Assembly: GCF_026627505.1 (NCBI RefSeq)
Contig: NZ_JAPNLK010000038.1
Coordinates: 1-64,000 of the forward strand
DNA from: Streptomyces sp. H27-H5
GTDB lineage: Bacteria > Actinomycetota > Actinomycetes > Streptomycetales > Streptomycetaceae
Direction: 5' to 3'
Length of the DNA: 64,000 nt
The notes beneath the pieces are model-generated. The model ran no database searches and had not been told where the DNA came from. It saw only the letters and a list, made by a program, of their open reading frames with translations. A program made the position numbers and the translations under genes. Shown here one piece after another: positions 44,498 to 54,532 of the stretch; position 1 is the first letter of the stretch; the number at the start of each line of letters is the position of its first letter.

Positions 44498-46428
44498 CGC
44501 CATCCCCTTCGCACCGGGTCCGGTGGACCTCCGTCGCGGTCCTGGTCGCTCTCGGCGCGGGCACGGTCCGCTCCCACCGCAGGCTGCGGTCCCTCCCGGT
44601 GCTGCCCACGATCCCGCCGGCCGCGTCGACCGGGGTGCCGCGCGCCGCCGGCTGGCGGCTGCTGACGGCGCGCGGCGTCGAGCCCGATCCGGCGACCTTC
44701 CTGTCGGCCTGCGCACACGCCGACCGGGAAGGCCTGCGGGTGCTCGACCTGCTGCCCGGCGACCTGGCCGTCGAGCGGGCCCTCGGGCTGCTGCGGTTGG
44801 TCGATCCGACCCGGTACGGGGCCGACCGGCTGGGCGAGGGCCGCGGCGCCGGGTTCGCCGTGCTGGTCGCGGAGGAGGTGCTGACCCGGGCCGGGGTGGA
44901 GGCGGGTGACACGCCCCGGGAGCCGGCGGAACTCCTCGCGCTGACACGCCGCTTGAAGGAGTACGCGCCCGCCGCGGCGGGGTTGGCCGTCGCACCGGCG
45001 CTCCGCGCGGGCCGCCGGCCGGAGCCGACCGGTGCGGTACGGGCCGCCGAGCTGCGGGCGCAGGGCCTGCCGCCGGGCACGGTCGTCGCGGCGCAGCTCG
45101 CCGGGCTCGGCCTGCTCGCGGCCGTCGCCGCACGGCAGGGGCGGTGGGGCGCCGCCGCGGCGGGGCTGTACTGGCTCCAGCCGTACCTGGTCCTCGCCGG
45201 CCCGGGATCGCCCCTGCGTCCCGCCGACCTCGCCGCCGCCGGCGCACTCCGGCCGGCGCGCGCGCTCGGCGCGGCCCTGCGGACGGCCGCCGACCTCGCC
45301 CGGACCTCCCCGGCGGCCGACGACACGGACCGGGCGGCCGCCTACCGGGCCGAACTGGCCGACGGCACCGACCGGTTCCTCGAGGCACTCCGGCCGGACT
45401 GTCCGTGGTGCGGCTCCCGGCGGCTCACCGTGCGGCTGCGGGTGCCGGACCTGCTCCAGGGCAAACCGGGCCGCTTCACCCTGGAGGAGTGCGGGGACTG
45501 CGAGCACGTCTTCCAGAACCCCCGACTGACCGTGGAGGGGCTGGAGTTCTACTACCGGGACTTCTACGACGGTCGCGGGGGCGAGAGCGCGGGATCCGTG
45601 TTCGGGCGGCTCGGCGACTCGTACCGCAAGCGCGCCGGGATGCTCGAACCGTACGGCGAACCGGCGTCCTGGTTGGACGTGGGCACCGGGCACGGCCACT
45701 TCTGCAACGCGGCGCGCGCCGTGTGGCCGAACACCCGCTTCGACGGGCTGGACATGGGTGACGGGGTCCGGGACGCCGAGCGGCGCGGCTGGGTGGACTC
45801 CGGGTTCCAGGGCCAGTTCCCCGAGTTCGCCGCGAAGTTGGCCGGCCAGTACGAGGTGGTGAGCATGTACCACTACCTGGAGCACACCCGGGATCCGCTC
45901 GCGGAGCTGGACACGGCGGCCGCCGTGCTGGCGCCGGGCGGGTTCCTCGCAATCGAGCTCCCCGATCCCCGGTCGCGGATGGCCCGCCTGCTGGGGTCGG
46001 CCTGGCTGCCCTGGTTCCAGCCCCAGCACCAGCACCTGATCCCGGCGGCGAACCTGCGGGAGGCCCTGGCCGACCGCGGGTTCACGGTCCTGGCCGAGGA
46101 ACACGGTCAGGCCCACCAGGGCAACGACTTCGTCGGCGCGGTGGCCCTGACCACGACCCGGCTGGCCCCCGATCCGGACCGCCCGTGGGCTCCCCCGACG
46201 GGGCCCGGGCGGCGGGTCCTGGCCCGCGCGGTCAGGGCGGCCGCACTGCCGTGCCTCGCGGGCGCGGTGGTGCTCGACGCTCTCCGCACGGTCGCGGCCC
46301 GCCGCACGGACGGCGGCAACGCGTACCGGATGCTCGCGCGCAAGGACGGCGGCGACCCGTACGCGATGCCGGCCCGCACGGACGGCGACAACCCGCAGCG
46401 GGTCCCGGCCCGCGGGGACGAGCGGTGA
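44494..46428 (+). CDS. Zinc-ribbon SAM methyltransferase with unrecognised N-terminal domain
   Basis: 644 aa. Residues 1-30 include a short hydrophobic segment (WTSVAVLVALGAGTV). About 30-300 is an Ala/Leu-rich domain I do not recognise, with possible membrane-associated helices (VAAQLAGLGLLAAVAARQGRW). From about 305 comes a zinc ribbon (CPWCG ... CGDC) followed by a class I SAM fold: SWLDVGTGHGHFCNAA (motif I), VVSMYHYLEHTRDP and LAPGGFLAIELPDP. The ribbon-plus-methyltransferase layout recalls sugar C-methyltransferases and SAM-dependent class 23 enzymes. The tail carries short DGG/DGD-type repeats. ATGA overlap with the GT gene. Methylation of the sugar or of the lipid is an inference. Confidence 0.83.
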   Translation: MTPSPSHRVRWTSVAVLVALGAGTVRSHRRLRSLPVLPTIPPAASTGVPRAAGWRLLTARGVEPDPATFLSACAHADREGLRVLDLLPGDLAVERALGLLRLVDPTRYGADRLGEGRGAGFAVLVAEEVLTRAGVEAGDTPREPAELLALTRRLKEYAPAAAGLAVAPALRAGRRPEPTGAVRAAELRAQGLPPGTVVAAQLAGLGLLAAVAARQGRWGAAAAGLYWLQPYLVLAGPGSPLRPADLAAAGALRPARALGAALRTAADLARTSPAADDTDRAAAYRAELADGTDRFLEALRPDCPWCGSRRLTVRLRVPDLLQGKPGRFTLEECGDCEHVFQNPRLTVEGLEFYYRDFYDGRGGESAGSVFGRLGDSYRKRAGMLEPYGEPASWLDVGTGHGHFCNAARAVWPNTRFDGLDMGDGVRDAERRGWVDSGFQGQFPEFAAKLAGQYEVVSMYHYLEHTRDPLAELDTAAAVLAPGGFLAIELPDPRSRMARLLGSAWLPWFQPQHQHLIPAANLREALADRGFTVLAEEHGQAHQGNDFVGAVALTTTRLAPDPDRPWAPPTGPGRRVLARAVRAAALPCLAGAVVLDALRTVAARRTDGGNAYRMLARKDGGDPYAMPARTDGDNPQRVPARGDER

Positions 46429-47378
46429 CCGCCGGTCGGGTGGGCACGGTCGGGCCGGACCTGGCCCGCCGGGCCACCGCCGATCCCCTGTTCCGGCTGG
46501 TGGCGTACGCGTTGGAGGCGGCGCACGGCCGGCCCCCGACCGCCGTCTGGAGCGCCCCGTACGCCTTCCACCTGGACCGCGGCGCGTGGCCGGTGGGCTC
46601 CCCGGGCGGCCCGCACCCGGGCCCCGGCTCGGTCGCGGGCGCCGGCTGGCCGGTCGCCGCGGCCGCCGCGCCGCGTGACGACGGGCTGGTCCGACTCAGC
46701 TCGCTCGCCCACCCCGCCGACGGCTGCGATCTGCCGCTCACCCCGGCGGGGCCCGCGCCGACCCCGCCGGCCTGGGCGGTCCGTCCCTACGCGGTGCTGC
46801 GGGCGCTGGCCCGCGCCGGGTACGGGCGCGGCGGGACCGACCTGCACGTCCAGGGCTCGCTGACGGAGGCCTCCGGGCTGGACACGTCGGAGCCGGCGGA
46901 CTGCGCGGTGGCGCTCGCGGTGGCCGACGCGCACACGCCGCCGGGCGTGGATCCGGACCGGGCGGAGCTGGCCGGGCTGCTGGCCGAGGCGCTGCCGGAC
47001 GGGGACACGGCCCTTCGCCGGGCGGCCCTGTTCGCCCGCCCCGGGCAGGCCCTGCTGCCGGGGGGCTCCGACGCTCCCCGGTACGCCGTCTTCGACCCGG
47101 CGGCCTCGGGCGCGCGGCTGGTGCTCCTGGTCGTACGCGGCGATCCGGCCCGGTGGGCGACGGAGTCGGCCCGGGCCGTGGCCCGGGCCCGGGAGGCCGG
47201 GGCGCTGCGGGCCTGGCCGCCGGGGAGGCTCCCGGGACGGAGCGTGCTGATGCTGCTGCCCGAGGAGCGCAACACGGCCGTCCGGGCCGCCGTGGCACGG
47301 GAGTTCCGCGATCGGGCGTGCCCGGCGCCCCGGTTCCTGAACATCGCCGTGGCCGGTGGGGCCCGGCGCGAGGACTGA
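46425..47378 (+). CDS. Degenerate galactokinase-like (GHMP) protein
   Basis: 317 aa. Its order of segments matches galactokinase, but the three GHMP motifs are lost. Motif 1 (APGRVNLIGEH in GalK) is APYAFHLDR here. Motif 2 (GAGLSSSAAL) is ASGLDTSEPADCAVALAV. Motif 3 (GGGFGGS) reads PGRLPGRS. Flanking GalK features survive: RPGQALLPGG, YAVFDPAASGARLVLLVV and the ending APRFLNIAVAGGARR. ATP and Mg binding are therefore unlikely. GTG at 46425 (GTGA overlap with the methyltransferase). A regulatory or scaffolding role, or binding of a sugar without phosphorylation, is possible. Last gene of the coupled operon. Confidence 0.68.
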   Translation: MTAGRVGTVGPDLARRATADPLFRLVAYALEAAHGRPPTAVWSAPYAFHLDRGAWPVGSPGGPHPGPGSVAGAGWPVAAAAAPRDDGLVRLSSLAHPADGCDLPLTPAGPAPTPPAWAVRPYAVLRALARAGYGRGGTDLHVQGSLTEASGLDTSEPADCAVALAVADAHTPPGVDPDRAELAGLLAEALPDGDTALRRAALFARPGQALLPGGSDAPRYAVFDPAASGARLVLLVVRGDPARWATESARAVARAREAGALRAWPPGRLPGRSVLMLLPEERNTAVRAAVAREFRDRACPAPRFLNIAVAGGARRED

Positions 47379-47437
47379 ATACCCGCATCCCACCCACCAC
47401 CCTGTCGGCGTCCCGCCGCATCGAGGAGGAAACGTCC

Positions 47438-48691
47438 ATGCCCATCACCGCGAGACAGCGGACCCGAAGGTCCGCGCCGATCGCCGCACTCGGCGCGTTC
47501 GTGTTGCTCGCCGCCTTTACCGTCGCCAACTCTCAGGCAGCGGAAGGGGGTTCGAAGACAGTGCGGACGCGTTCCGTGGCGACCGCCGACGCCGCCGCGC
47601 TGCCGAGCTACGACCACGTGGTGGTCGTCGTGTACGAGAACAAGCAGTACGGGGAGATCATCGGCAGCGCGAACGCCCCGTACATCAACCAGTTGGCGAA
47701 GGGCGGCGCGAGCCTGACCGGCATGAAGGCGCTGACCCATCCCAGCCAGCCGAACTACTTCAACCTCTTCTCCGGCGCCACCCAGGGCATCACCGGCGAC
47801 GGTTGCTACACCCCGCAGTCGATGTCCGCCCCCAACCTGGGCCAGGAGGTCCTCGCGGCGGGCAGGACGTTCGCCACGTACAACGAGGACCTGCCCGGCC
47901 AGGGCTCCACGGCCTGCACCAGCGGGCAGTACGCGCAGAAGCACAACCCGTGGTTCGCCTTCAAGAACGTCCCGCTCGACACCGGGAAGACCTGGGCGCA
48001 GTTCCCGCAGGGCGATTTCGCGTCGCTGCCGAACCTGTCCTTCGTCGTGCCGAACCAGTGCAACGACATGCACTCCTGCCCGGTGGCCACGGGCGACACC
48101 TGGACCAGGAACAACCTCGATGCGTACGCGCGGTGGGCGAAGGCCAACAACAGTCTGCTGGTGCTGACCTGGGACGAGGACAACTACCTCGGCTCGAACC
48201 GGATCGCGACGGTCTTCCACGGCGCGAACGTGAAGACCGGCGCGTATGCGAGCACCTACAACCACCATCACCTGCTGCGCACCCTGGAGGATCTGCTCGG
48301 GACGGCGACGCACGCCGGCAACGCGGCCAACGTCGCACCCGTCACGGAGGTGTTCGGGGGCTCCACGGAACCCACGCCAACTCCCACCCCCACGCCGACC
48401 CCGACTCCCACGCCGACCCCGACGTCGGGTGATCTGCGGATCGTCGACCCCGGACCACAGACCTGCCGCTTCAACCAGACCTGCACCATCCGACTCACCA
48501 CCACCGGAGGCACACCCCCCATCCGCTACACCACCACCACACTCCCCTGGGGACTCACCCTCGACCCCACCACCGGACGCATCACCGGCACACCCTGGAC
48601 CACCGGAACCCACCCCATCACCGCCACCGCCACCGACCCCACCGGCGCCACCACCCACACCACCTTCACCCTCACCCTCAACTGGTTCTGA
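47438..48691 (+). CDS. Secreted acid-phosphatase-like phosphoesterase with Ig-like tail
   Basis: A 417-aa exported protein. The signal peptide (about 1-35) ends in NSQAAEG. The phosphoesterase domain (PF04185/AcpA type, about 50-300) has DHVVVVVYENKQYGEIIG, the nucleophile region HPSQPNYFNLFSG, and LLVLTWDEDNYLGSNRIATVFHG with HHHLLRTLEDLLG. A (PT)n linker and a 90-residue Ig-like tail follow, shared almost exactly with the protein encoded at 27371-28645. ATG at 47438 after GAGGAGGA. It starts 59 nt beyond the GHMP-like gene and may be read through from the PKS operon, or stand alone. Hydrolysis of phosphate esters outside the cell is expected. Confidence 0.85.
   Translation: MPITARQRTRRSAPIAALGAFVLLAAFTVANSQAAEGGSKTVRTRSVATADAAALPSYDHVVVVVYENKQYGEIIGSANAPYINQLAKGGASLTGMKALTHPSQPNYFNLFSGATQGITGDGCYTPQSMSAPNLGQEVLAAGRTFATYNEDLPGQGSTACTSGQYAQKHNPWFAFKNVPLDTGKTWAQFPQGDFASLPNLSFVVPNQCNDMHSCPVATGDTWTRNNLDAYARWAKANNSLLVLTWDEDNYLGSNRIATVFHGANVKTGAYASTYNHHHLLRTLEDLLGTATHAGNAANVAPVTEVFGGSTEPTPTPTPTPTPTPTPTPTSGDLRIVDPGPQTCRFNQTCTIRLTTTGGTPPIRYTTTTLPWGLTLDPTTGRITGTPWTTGTHPITATATDPTGATTHTTFTLTLNWF
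48389..48691 (+). repeat. Inverted long repeat, copy B (Ig-like tail)
   Basis: About 303 bp matching copy A at 27371-27667 on the opposite strand. It contains two extra codons (Thr-Ala) and Asp where A has Gly. Outside the PT linker the two host proteins are unrelated. Confidence 0.9.
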
Positions 48692-48765
48692 TCCCCCCAC
48701 CGGGTGACGCCGGGGCCCCGCCGCCGTGCCCGCCGATGGGCGTGCCCCGCGCGACGCGGCGTCGT

Positions 48766-48771
48766 AGGCTC
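48766..48771 (+). promoter_or_regulatory. -10 box for a leaderless SDR transcript
   Basis: TAGGCT ends 5 nt before the ATG at 48777. That spacing places the transcription start on or next to the start codon. There is no Shine-Dalgarno sequence, which supports a leaderless mRNA. Confidence 0.5.
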
Positions 48772-48776
48772 GGGGC

Positions 48777-49700
48777 ATGGCGGACGCAGAGCAGACCCTC
48801 CGGGGCAAGGTCGCCCTGGTGGCGGGTGGGACACGGGGCGCGGGCCGGGGCATCGCGGTGCAACTGGGCGCGCGGGGCGCGACCGTGTACGTGTCGGGGC
48901 GCAGCACGACCGGCAAGCGGTCGGAGTACGACCGGCCGGAGACGATCGAGGAGACGGCCGCGCTCGTGACGGCGGCCGGCGGTCACGGGATCGCGGTGGT
49001 GGCGGACCATCTGGTGCCCGAGCAGGTCGAGGCGCTGGTCCGGCGGATCGATTCCGAGCAGGGCCGGCTGGACGTCCTGGTCAACGACATCTGGGGCGGC
49101 GAGCTGCTCTTCGAGTGGGAGAGCACGGTCTGGGAGCACGACCTCGACAAGGGGCTGCGCCTGATGCGCCTCGCGGTGGACACCCACGCCATCACCAGCC
49201 ATCATGCGCTGCCGCTGCTGCTGCGCGGTCCGGGCGGTCTGGTGGTGGAGATGACGGACGGGACGGCCGAGTACAACGCGAGCCGCTACCGGGTGTCGTT
49301 CTTCTACGACATCGCGAAGTCGGCGGTGTTGCGCATGGCGTTCACCCTCGGCCACGAGCTGGGGCCGCGCGGCGCGACGGCGGTGGCGTTGACCCCGGGC
49401 TGGCTGCGGTCGGAGATGATGCTGGAGCACTTCGGTGTGACCGAGGCGAACTGGCGGGACGCGCTGGAGAAGGTCCCCCACTTCGGGATCTCCGAGACCC
49501 CGGCCTACGTCGGGCGCGCGGTCGCGGCGCTCGCCGCCGACCCCGAGGTGTCGCGCTGGAACGGGCAGTCCCTCTCCAGCGGGCAACTGGCCCGGGTCTA
49601 CGGGTTCACGGACCTGGACGGCAGCCGGCCGGACGCCTGGCGGTACATGGTCGAGGTCCAGGACCCGGACCGCCCGGCGGACACCACCGGCTACCGCTGA
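48777..49700 (+). CDS. Short-chain dehydrogenase/reductase
   Basis: A 307-aa SDR. The cofactor loop is VALVAGGTRGAGRGIAVQLG (TGxxxGxG variant with Ala). The basic residue after strand 2 (VSGRSTTGKRSEYDRPETIEET) favours NADP(H). The catalytic Tyr and Lys lie in FYDIAKSAVLRMA. The family acts on alcohols and ketones. The long insert RSTTGKRSEY.ETIEETA matches a subgroup of uncharacterised SDRs common in streptomycetes. It converges with the TetR gene, with 13 nt between stops. The substrate is unknown. Confidence 0.9.
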   Translation: MADAEQTLRGKVALVAGGTRGAGRGIAVQLGARGATVYVSGRSTTGKRSEYDRPETIEETAALVTAAGGHGIAVVADHLVPEQVEALVRRIDSEQGRLDVLVNDIWGGELLFEWESTVWEHDLDKGLRLMRLAVDTHAITSHHALPLLLRGPGGLVVEMTDGTAEYNASRYRVSFFYDIAKSAVLRMAFTLGHELGPRGATAVALTPGWLRSEMMLEHFGVTEANWRDALEKVPHFGISETPAYVGRAVAALAADPEVSRWNGQSLSSGQLARVYGFTDLDGSRPDAWRYMVEVQDPDRPADTTGYR

Positions 49701-49713
49701 GCGCCGGCCCGCC

Positions 49714-50478
49714 TCACTCCGGGTCTTGGCGCCCCTCCACCCGTCGGGCGAGGCCGTCGAGCACGCAGGCAAGCCCGAAGTCCCAGACGGTCTCGGGTCG
49801 GTAGCCGCCGACCGCGCTGCCGACGCGTCCGGCGAGCGGATAGCGCTCGGCGTCCATGGCCCGCTCCAGCAGCGGGGCACTGACGGCCCACCACTCGTCG
49901 TCGCTCTGGCGGTCGTTGTGGGCCGCGGCATCGGCGGCGGCCAGGGCGTTGGCGTGGACGAAGCCCAGCAGGTGGGTGAGGGCGGCGTCCATCTCGACGT
50001 CGGTCAGGCCGATGCCGTCGAACGCCGCCAGTTCGTGCTCGTACTTGCCGATCACGCCGGGCCCCAGCGGGGGCCGGGTGACCGGGAGGTCGGCGATCCA
50101 CGGGTGGCGCAGGAGCAGGTCCCGGTTGTCGTCGGCGACCCGTGCGACCCGGGCCCGCCAGGGGTCGTCGGCGTGCGTGTCCCGGCGCGCCATGCGCCGG
50201 TACGCCTCGTCGAGCATCAGGTCGAGCAGCTCCGCCTTGCCCGGCACGTAGGTGTAGAGGGTCATCGGGGTCACTCCCAGCCGGCCGGCCAGGGCCCGCA
50301 TGGTGAGGGCCGCCAGGCCCGCCTCGTCCGCGAGCGCGAGCGCGGCCTCGACGACCGCGGTGACGGTCAGCCCCTGGCGGGGGCCGCGCCGGCCGCTCGG
50401 GGCCCCTTGCCCGGGCTCCCTCCACAGCAGCTCCAGGGTGCGGACGGGGTCGCCCGCACCGCTCCGGTCCTTCGCCAT
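49714..50478 (-). CDS. TetR-family regulator of the divergent VOC/UvrA-like operon
   Basis: 254 aa. After a 37-residue leader, the helix-turn-helix spans LTVTAVVEAALALADEAGLAALTMRALAGRLGVTPMTLYTYVPGKAELLDLMLDEAY (about 37-93). The C-terminal TetR_C_1-like domain contains GLTDVEMDAALTHLLGFVHA, as in tetracycline-repressor-type drug sensors. ATG at 50478 with AAGGAG upstream. It is divergent from the VOC gene with a TGTACA inverted repeat between them. It probably represses both directions and is released by a small ligand. Confidence 0.9.
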   Translation of the reverse strand: MAKDRSGAGDPVRTLELLWREPGQGAPSGRRGPRQGLTVTAVVEAALALADEAGLAALTMRALAGRLGVTPMTLYTYVPGKAELLDLMLDEAYRRMARRDTHADDPWRARVARVADDNRDLLLRHPWIADLPVTRPPLGPGVIGKYEHELAAFDGIGLTDVEMDAALTHLLGFVHANALAAADAAAHNDRQSDDEWWAVSAPLLERAMDAERYPLAGRVGSAVGGYRPETVWDFGLACVLDGLARRVEGRQDPE

Positions 50479-50517
50479 GCCCGGCTCCTTCCAGCCCGCG
50501 TCGAAATCCTTCTACGC

Positions 50518-50543
50518 TGTACAGAATACTATGTACAATGTAC
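50518..50543. promoter_or_regulatory. TetR-type operator overlapping divergent promoters
   Basis: TGTACA (50518-50523) and TGTACA (50532-50537) form an inverted repeat with an 8-nt spacer, and a third half TGTAC follows (50539-50543). A -10 candidate TACAAT (50534-50539, plus) and minus-strand -10 candidates (TATTCT, TAGTAT) fall inside the element, so binding would block both promoters. Confidence 0.65.
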
Positions 50544-50572
50544 GGCAGAGCCACCGAGCCGCGAGGAGTTCC

Positions 50573-50983
50573 GTGCAGATCGCCAGTTCCGCCATATCCC
50601 TCAACGTTGACGACGTTCACGCCTCCGCCACCTTCCTGACCGGCCATTTCGGCTTCCGGGAAGCCATGTCCGCCGACGGCTTCGTCTCGCTCTCCCACCC
50701 GGACGGCCCGCAGGTGATCTTCCTGCGCCGGGGACTCGAACTCCTCCCCGAAGACTTCCGTGACGAGCGCGCGGCCGGCCTGATCCTGGTGTTCACCGTG
50801 GCCGACCTGCCGAGCGAGCACGAACGACTGCGCGCGGCGGGCGTCCCCATCACCATGGCGCTGCGCGAAGAGCCCTGGGGCGAGAGGCTGTTCCAGGTCA
50901 CCGACCCGAACGGCGTGATCATCGAACTCGTCGACTGGATCACCGCCCCCGGCGCCGGCGAGCCGGCCGACAACCACCAGTAG
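50573..50983 (+). CDS. VOC/glyoxalase-bleomycin-resistance-like protein
   Basis: 136 aa with paired beta-alpha-beta-beta-beta modules: ISLNVDDVHASATFLTGHFGFRE, then IFLRRGLELLPEDFRDERAAGLILVFTVADL, and the closing VTDPNGVIIELVDW. Members bind metals or drugs; several sequester or modify antibiotics. GTG at 50573, 4 nt after GAGGAG. It lies 9 nt before a UvrA-like gene and is therefore in its operon, which favours a protective role. Metal ligands cannot be assigned firmly. Confidence 0.88.
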   Translation: MQIASSAISLNVDDVHASATFLTGHFGFREAMSADGFVSLSHPDGPQVIFLRRGLELLPEDFRDERAAGLILVFTVADLPSEHERLRAAGVPITMALREEPWGERLFQVTDPNGVIIELVDWITAPGAGEPADNHQ

Positions 50984-50992
50984 GGAGCCCCC

Positions 50993-53266
<2,274 letters not shown>

Positions 53267-53279
53267 CGACGGGTGAACT

Positions 53280-53324
53280 GTCGGGCCGCCGCCCGCCGCC
53301 GTGCGCGGGAGGCGGCGGCCCGAC
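53280..53324. terminator. Bidirectional terminator
   Basis: Arms GTCGGGCCGCCGCC (53280-53293) and GGCGGCGGCCCGAC (53311-53324) are perfect 14-bp complements around a 17-nt loop. It sits between the convergent stops of the UvrA-like gene (53266) and the enoyl-CoA-hydratase-like gene (53329). Confidence 0.8.
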
Positions 53325-53328
53325 GCGC

Positions 53329-54411
53329 TCAGCCGGTGACGCGCTCGTCCCGCGCCTCCGGGAAGATCGGTTCGTGATCCGCCCCGAGCGGGGCGAAGAA
53401 GCGGGCCACGTCCGCCTCGGTGACCTCTTCGAGGGTGGCGGGCGACCAACGGGGCCTGCGGTCCTTGTCGATCACCTGGGCCCGGACGCCCTCCACCAGG
53501 TCGGGCGATGTCAGGGCGTTGCAGGAGACCCGGTACTCCTGCTCCAACACCCATTCGAGGGGACCGAGTTCACGCGCCCGGCGCACGGCGGCCAGGGTGA
53601 CCTTGAGTGCGGTCGGCGACTTGGCCAGGATGGTCTCGGCGGCCGCCTTGGCCTCGGGCTCGTTGGTCGCGAGGAGCCGCTCGACGATCTCCTCGACGGT
53701 GTCGGCCGTGTAGCAGGGGTCGATCCACCGCCGGTGCTCCGCCAGTTCGGCGTGTCCGGGGGTGCCGACGTGATGGGGAAGCACCTCGTGGACCGGGGCG
53801 AGGAGCAGTTCGGCGGTCAGCTCCGGCAGCCGTCCGGCTGGTACGAAGTGACCGGCGAGCCCGCACAACAGGGCGTCGGCCGCCCCGACGGCCGTTCCGG
53901 TCAGGGCCAGGTGAAGCCCCAGCTCCCCCGGGGCGCGGCCCAGGAGGTAGGTGCCGCCAACGTCGGGGACGAAGCCGATGCCGGTCTCGGGCATGGCCAC
54001 GCGCGAGCGTTCGGTGACGATGCGGACGTTGCCGTGGGCCGAGATCCCGACCCCGCCGCCCATCACGATGCCGTCCATCAACGCCACGTACGGCTTGGGA
54101 TACCGGGCGATGAGCGCGTTCAACCGGTACTCGTCCCGCCAGAAGTCCGCCGACGCCGAACCCCCGGCCCTGGCATCGTCGTGAATGGCCCGGATGTCAC
54201 CCCCCGCACACAGCCCCCGCTCGCCGGCGCCGCGCAGGAGGACCTGGGTCACTCCCGGATCCCGTTCCCAGTCCGTCAGCGCCTCGGTGATCCGCAGCAC
54301 CATGGGGTGGGTGAGCGCGTTGAGGGCCCTGGGCCGGTTGAGGGTGATCACCCCCGTGTGGCCGTCGATCTCGATCAGGACCGTCTCGTCTGCGGCGTCT
54401 TCGCTCTTCAC
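53329..54411 (-). CDS. 3-hydroxyisobutyryl-CoA hydrolase-like (enoyl-CoA hydratase family)
   Basis: 360 aa, crotonase superfamily. The first oxyanion loop is GAGERGLCAGGDIRAIHDDA. The second is KPYVALMDGIVMGGGVGISAHG. Then MPETGIGFVPDVGGTYLLGRAPG follows. Length and the extra C-terminal region (WVLEQEYRVSCNALTSPDLVEGVRAQVIDKDRRPRW) match HIBYL-CoA hydrolases of valine breakdown rather than 260-aa hydratases. GTG at 54411; no ribosome site, but CATACT lies upstream, so a leaderless transcript is possible. Monocistronic as far as I see. Confidence 0.88.
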   Translation of the reverse strand: MKSEDAADETVLIEIDGHTGVITLNRPRALNALTHPMVLRITEALTDWERDPGVTQVLLRGAGERGLCAGGDIRAIHDDARAGGSASADFWRDEYRLNALIARYPKPYVALMDGIVMGGGVGISAHGNVRIVTERSRVAMPETGIGFVPDVGGTYLLGRAPGELGLHLALTGTAVGAADALLCGLAGHFVPAGRLPELTAELLLAPVHEVLPHHVGTPGHAELAEHRRWIDPCYTADTVEEIVERLLATNEPEAKAAAETILAKSPTALKVTLAAVRRARELGPLEWVLEQEYRVSCNALTSPDLVEGVRAQVIDKDRRPRWSPATLEEVTEADVARFFAPLGADHEPIFPEARDERVTG

Positions 54412-54532
54412 ACCGGCCAGTATGCTGCGTGGCCCGCCCCGCGGAAGATCATCCCATGGTGTCCGCGCCCCCGGACGGCCCGTTCGAGGGGCCCGCCCCC
54501 GGCGCCCACGGCACGGTCGACATACTTCCGTG

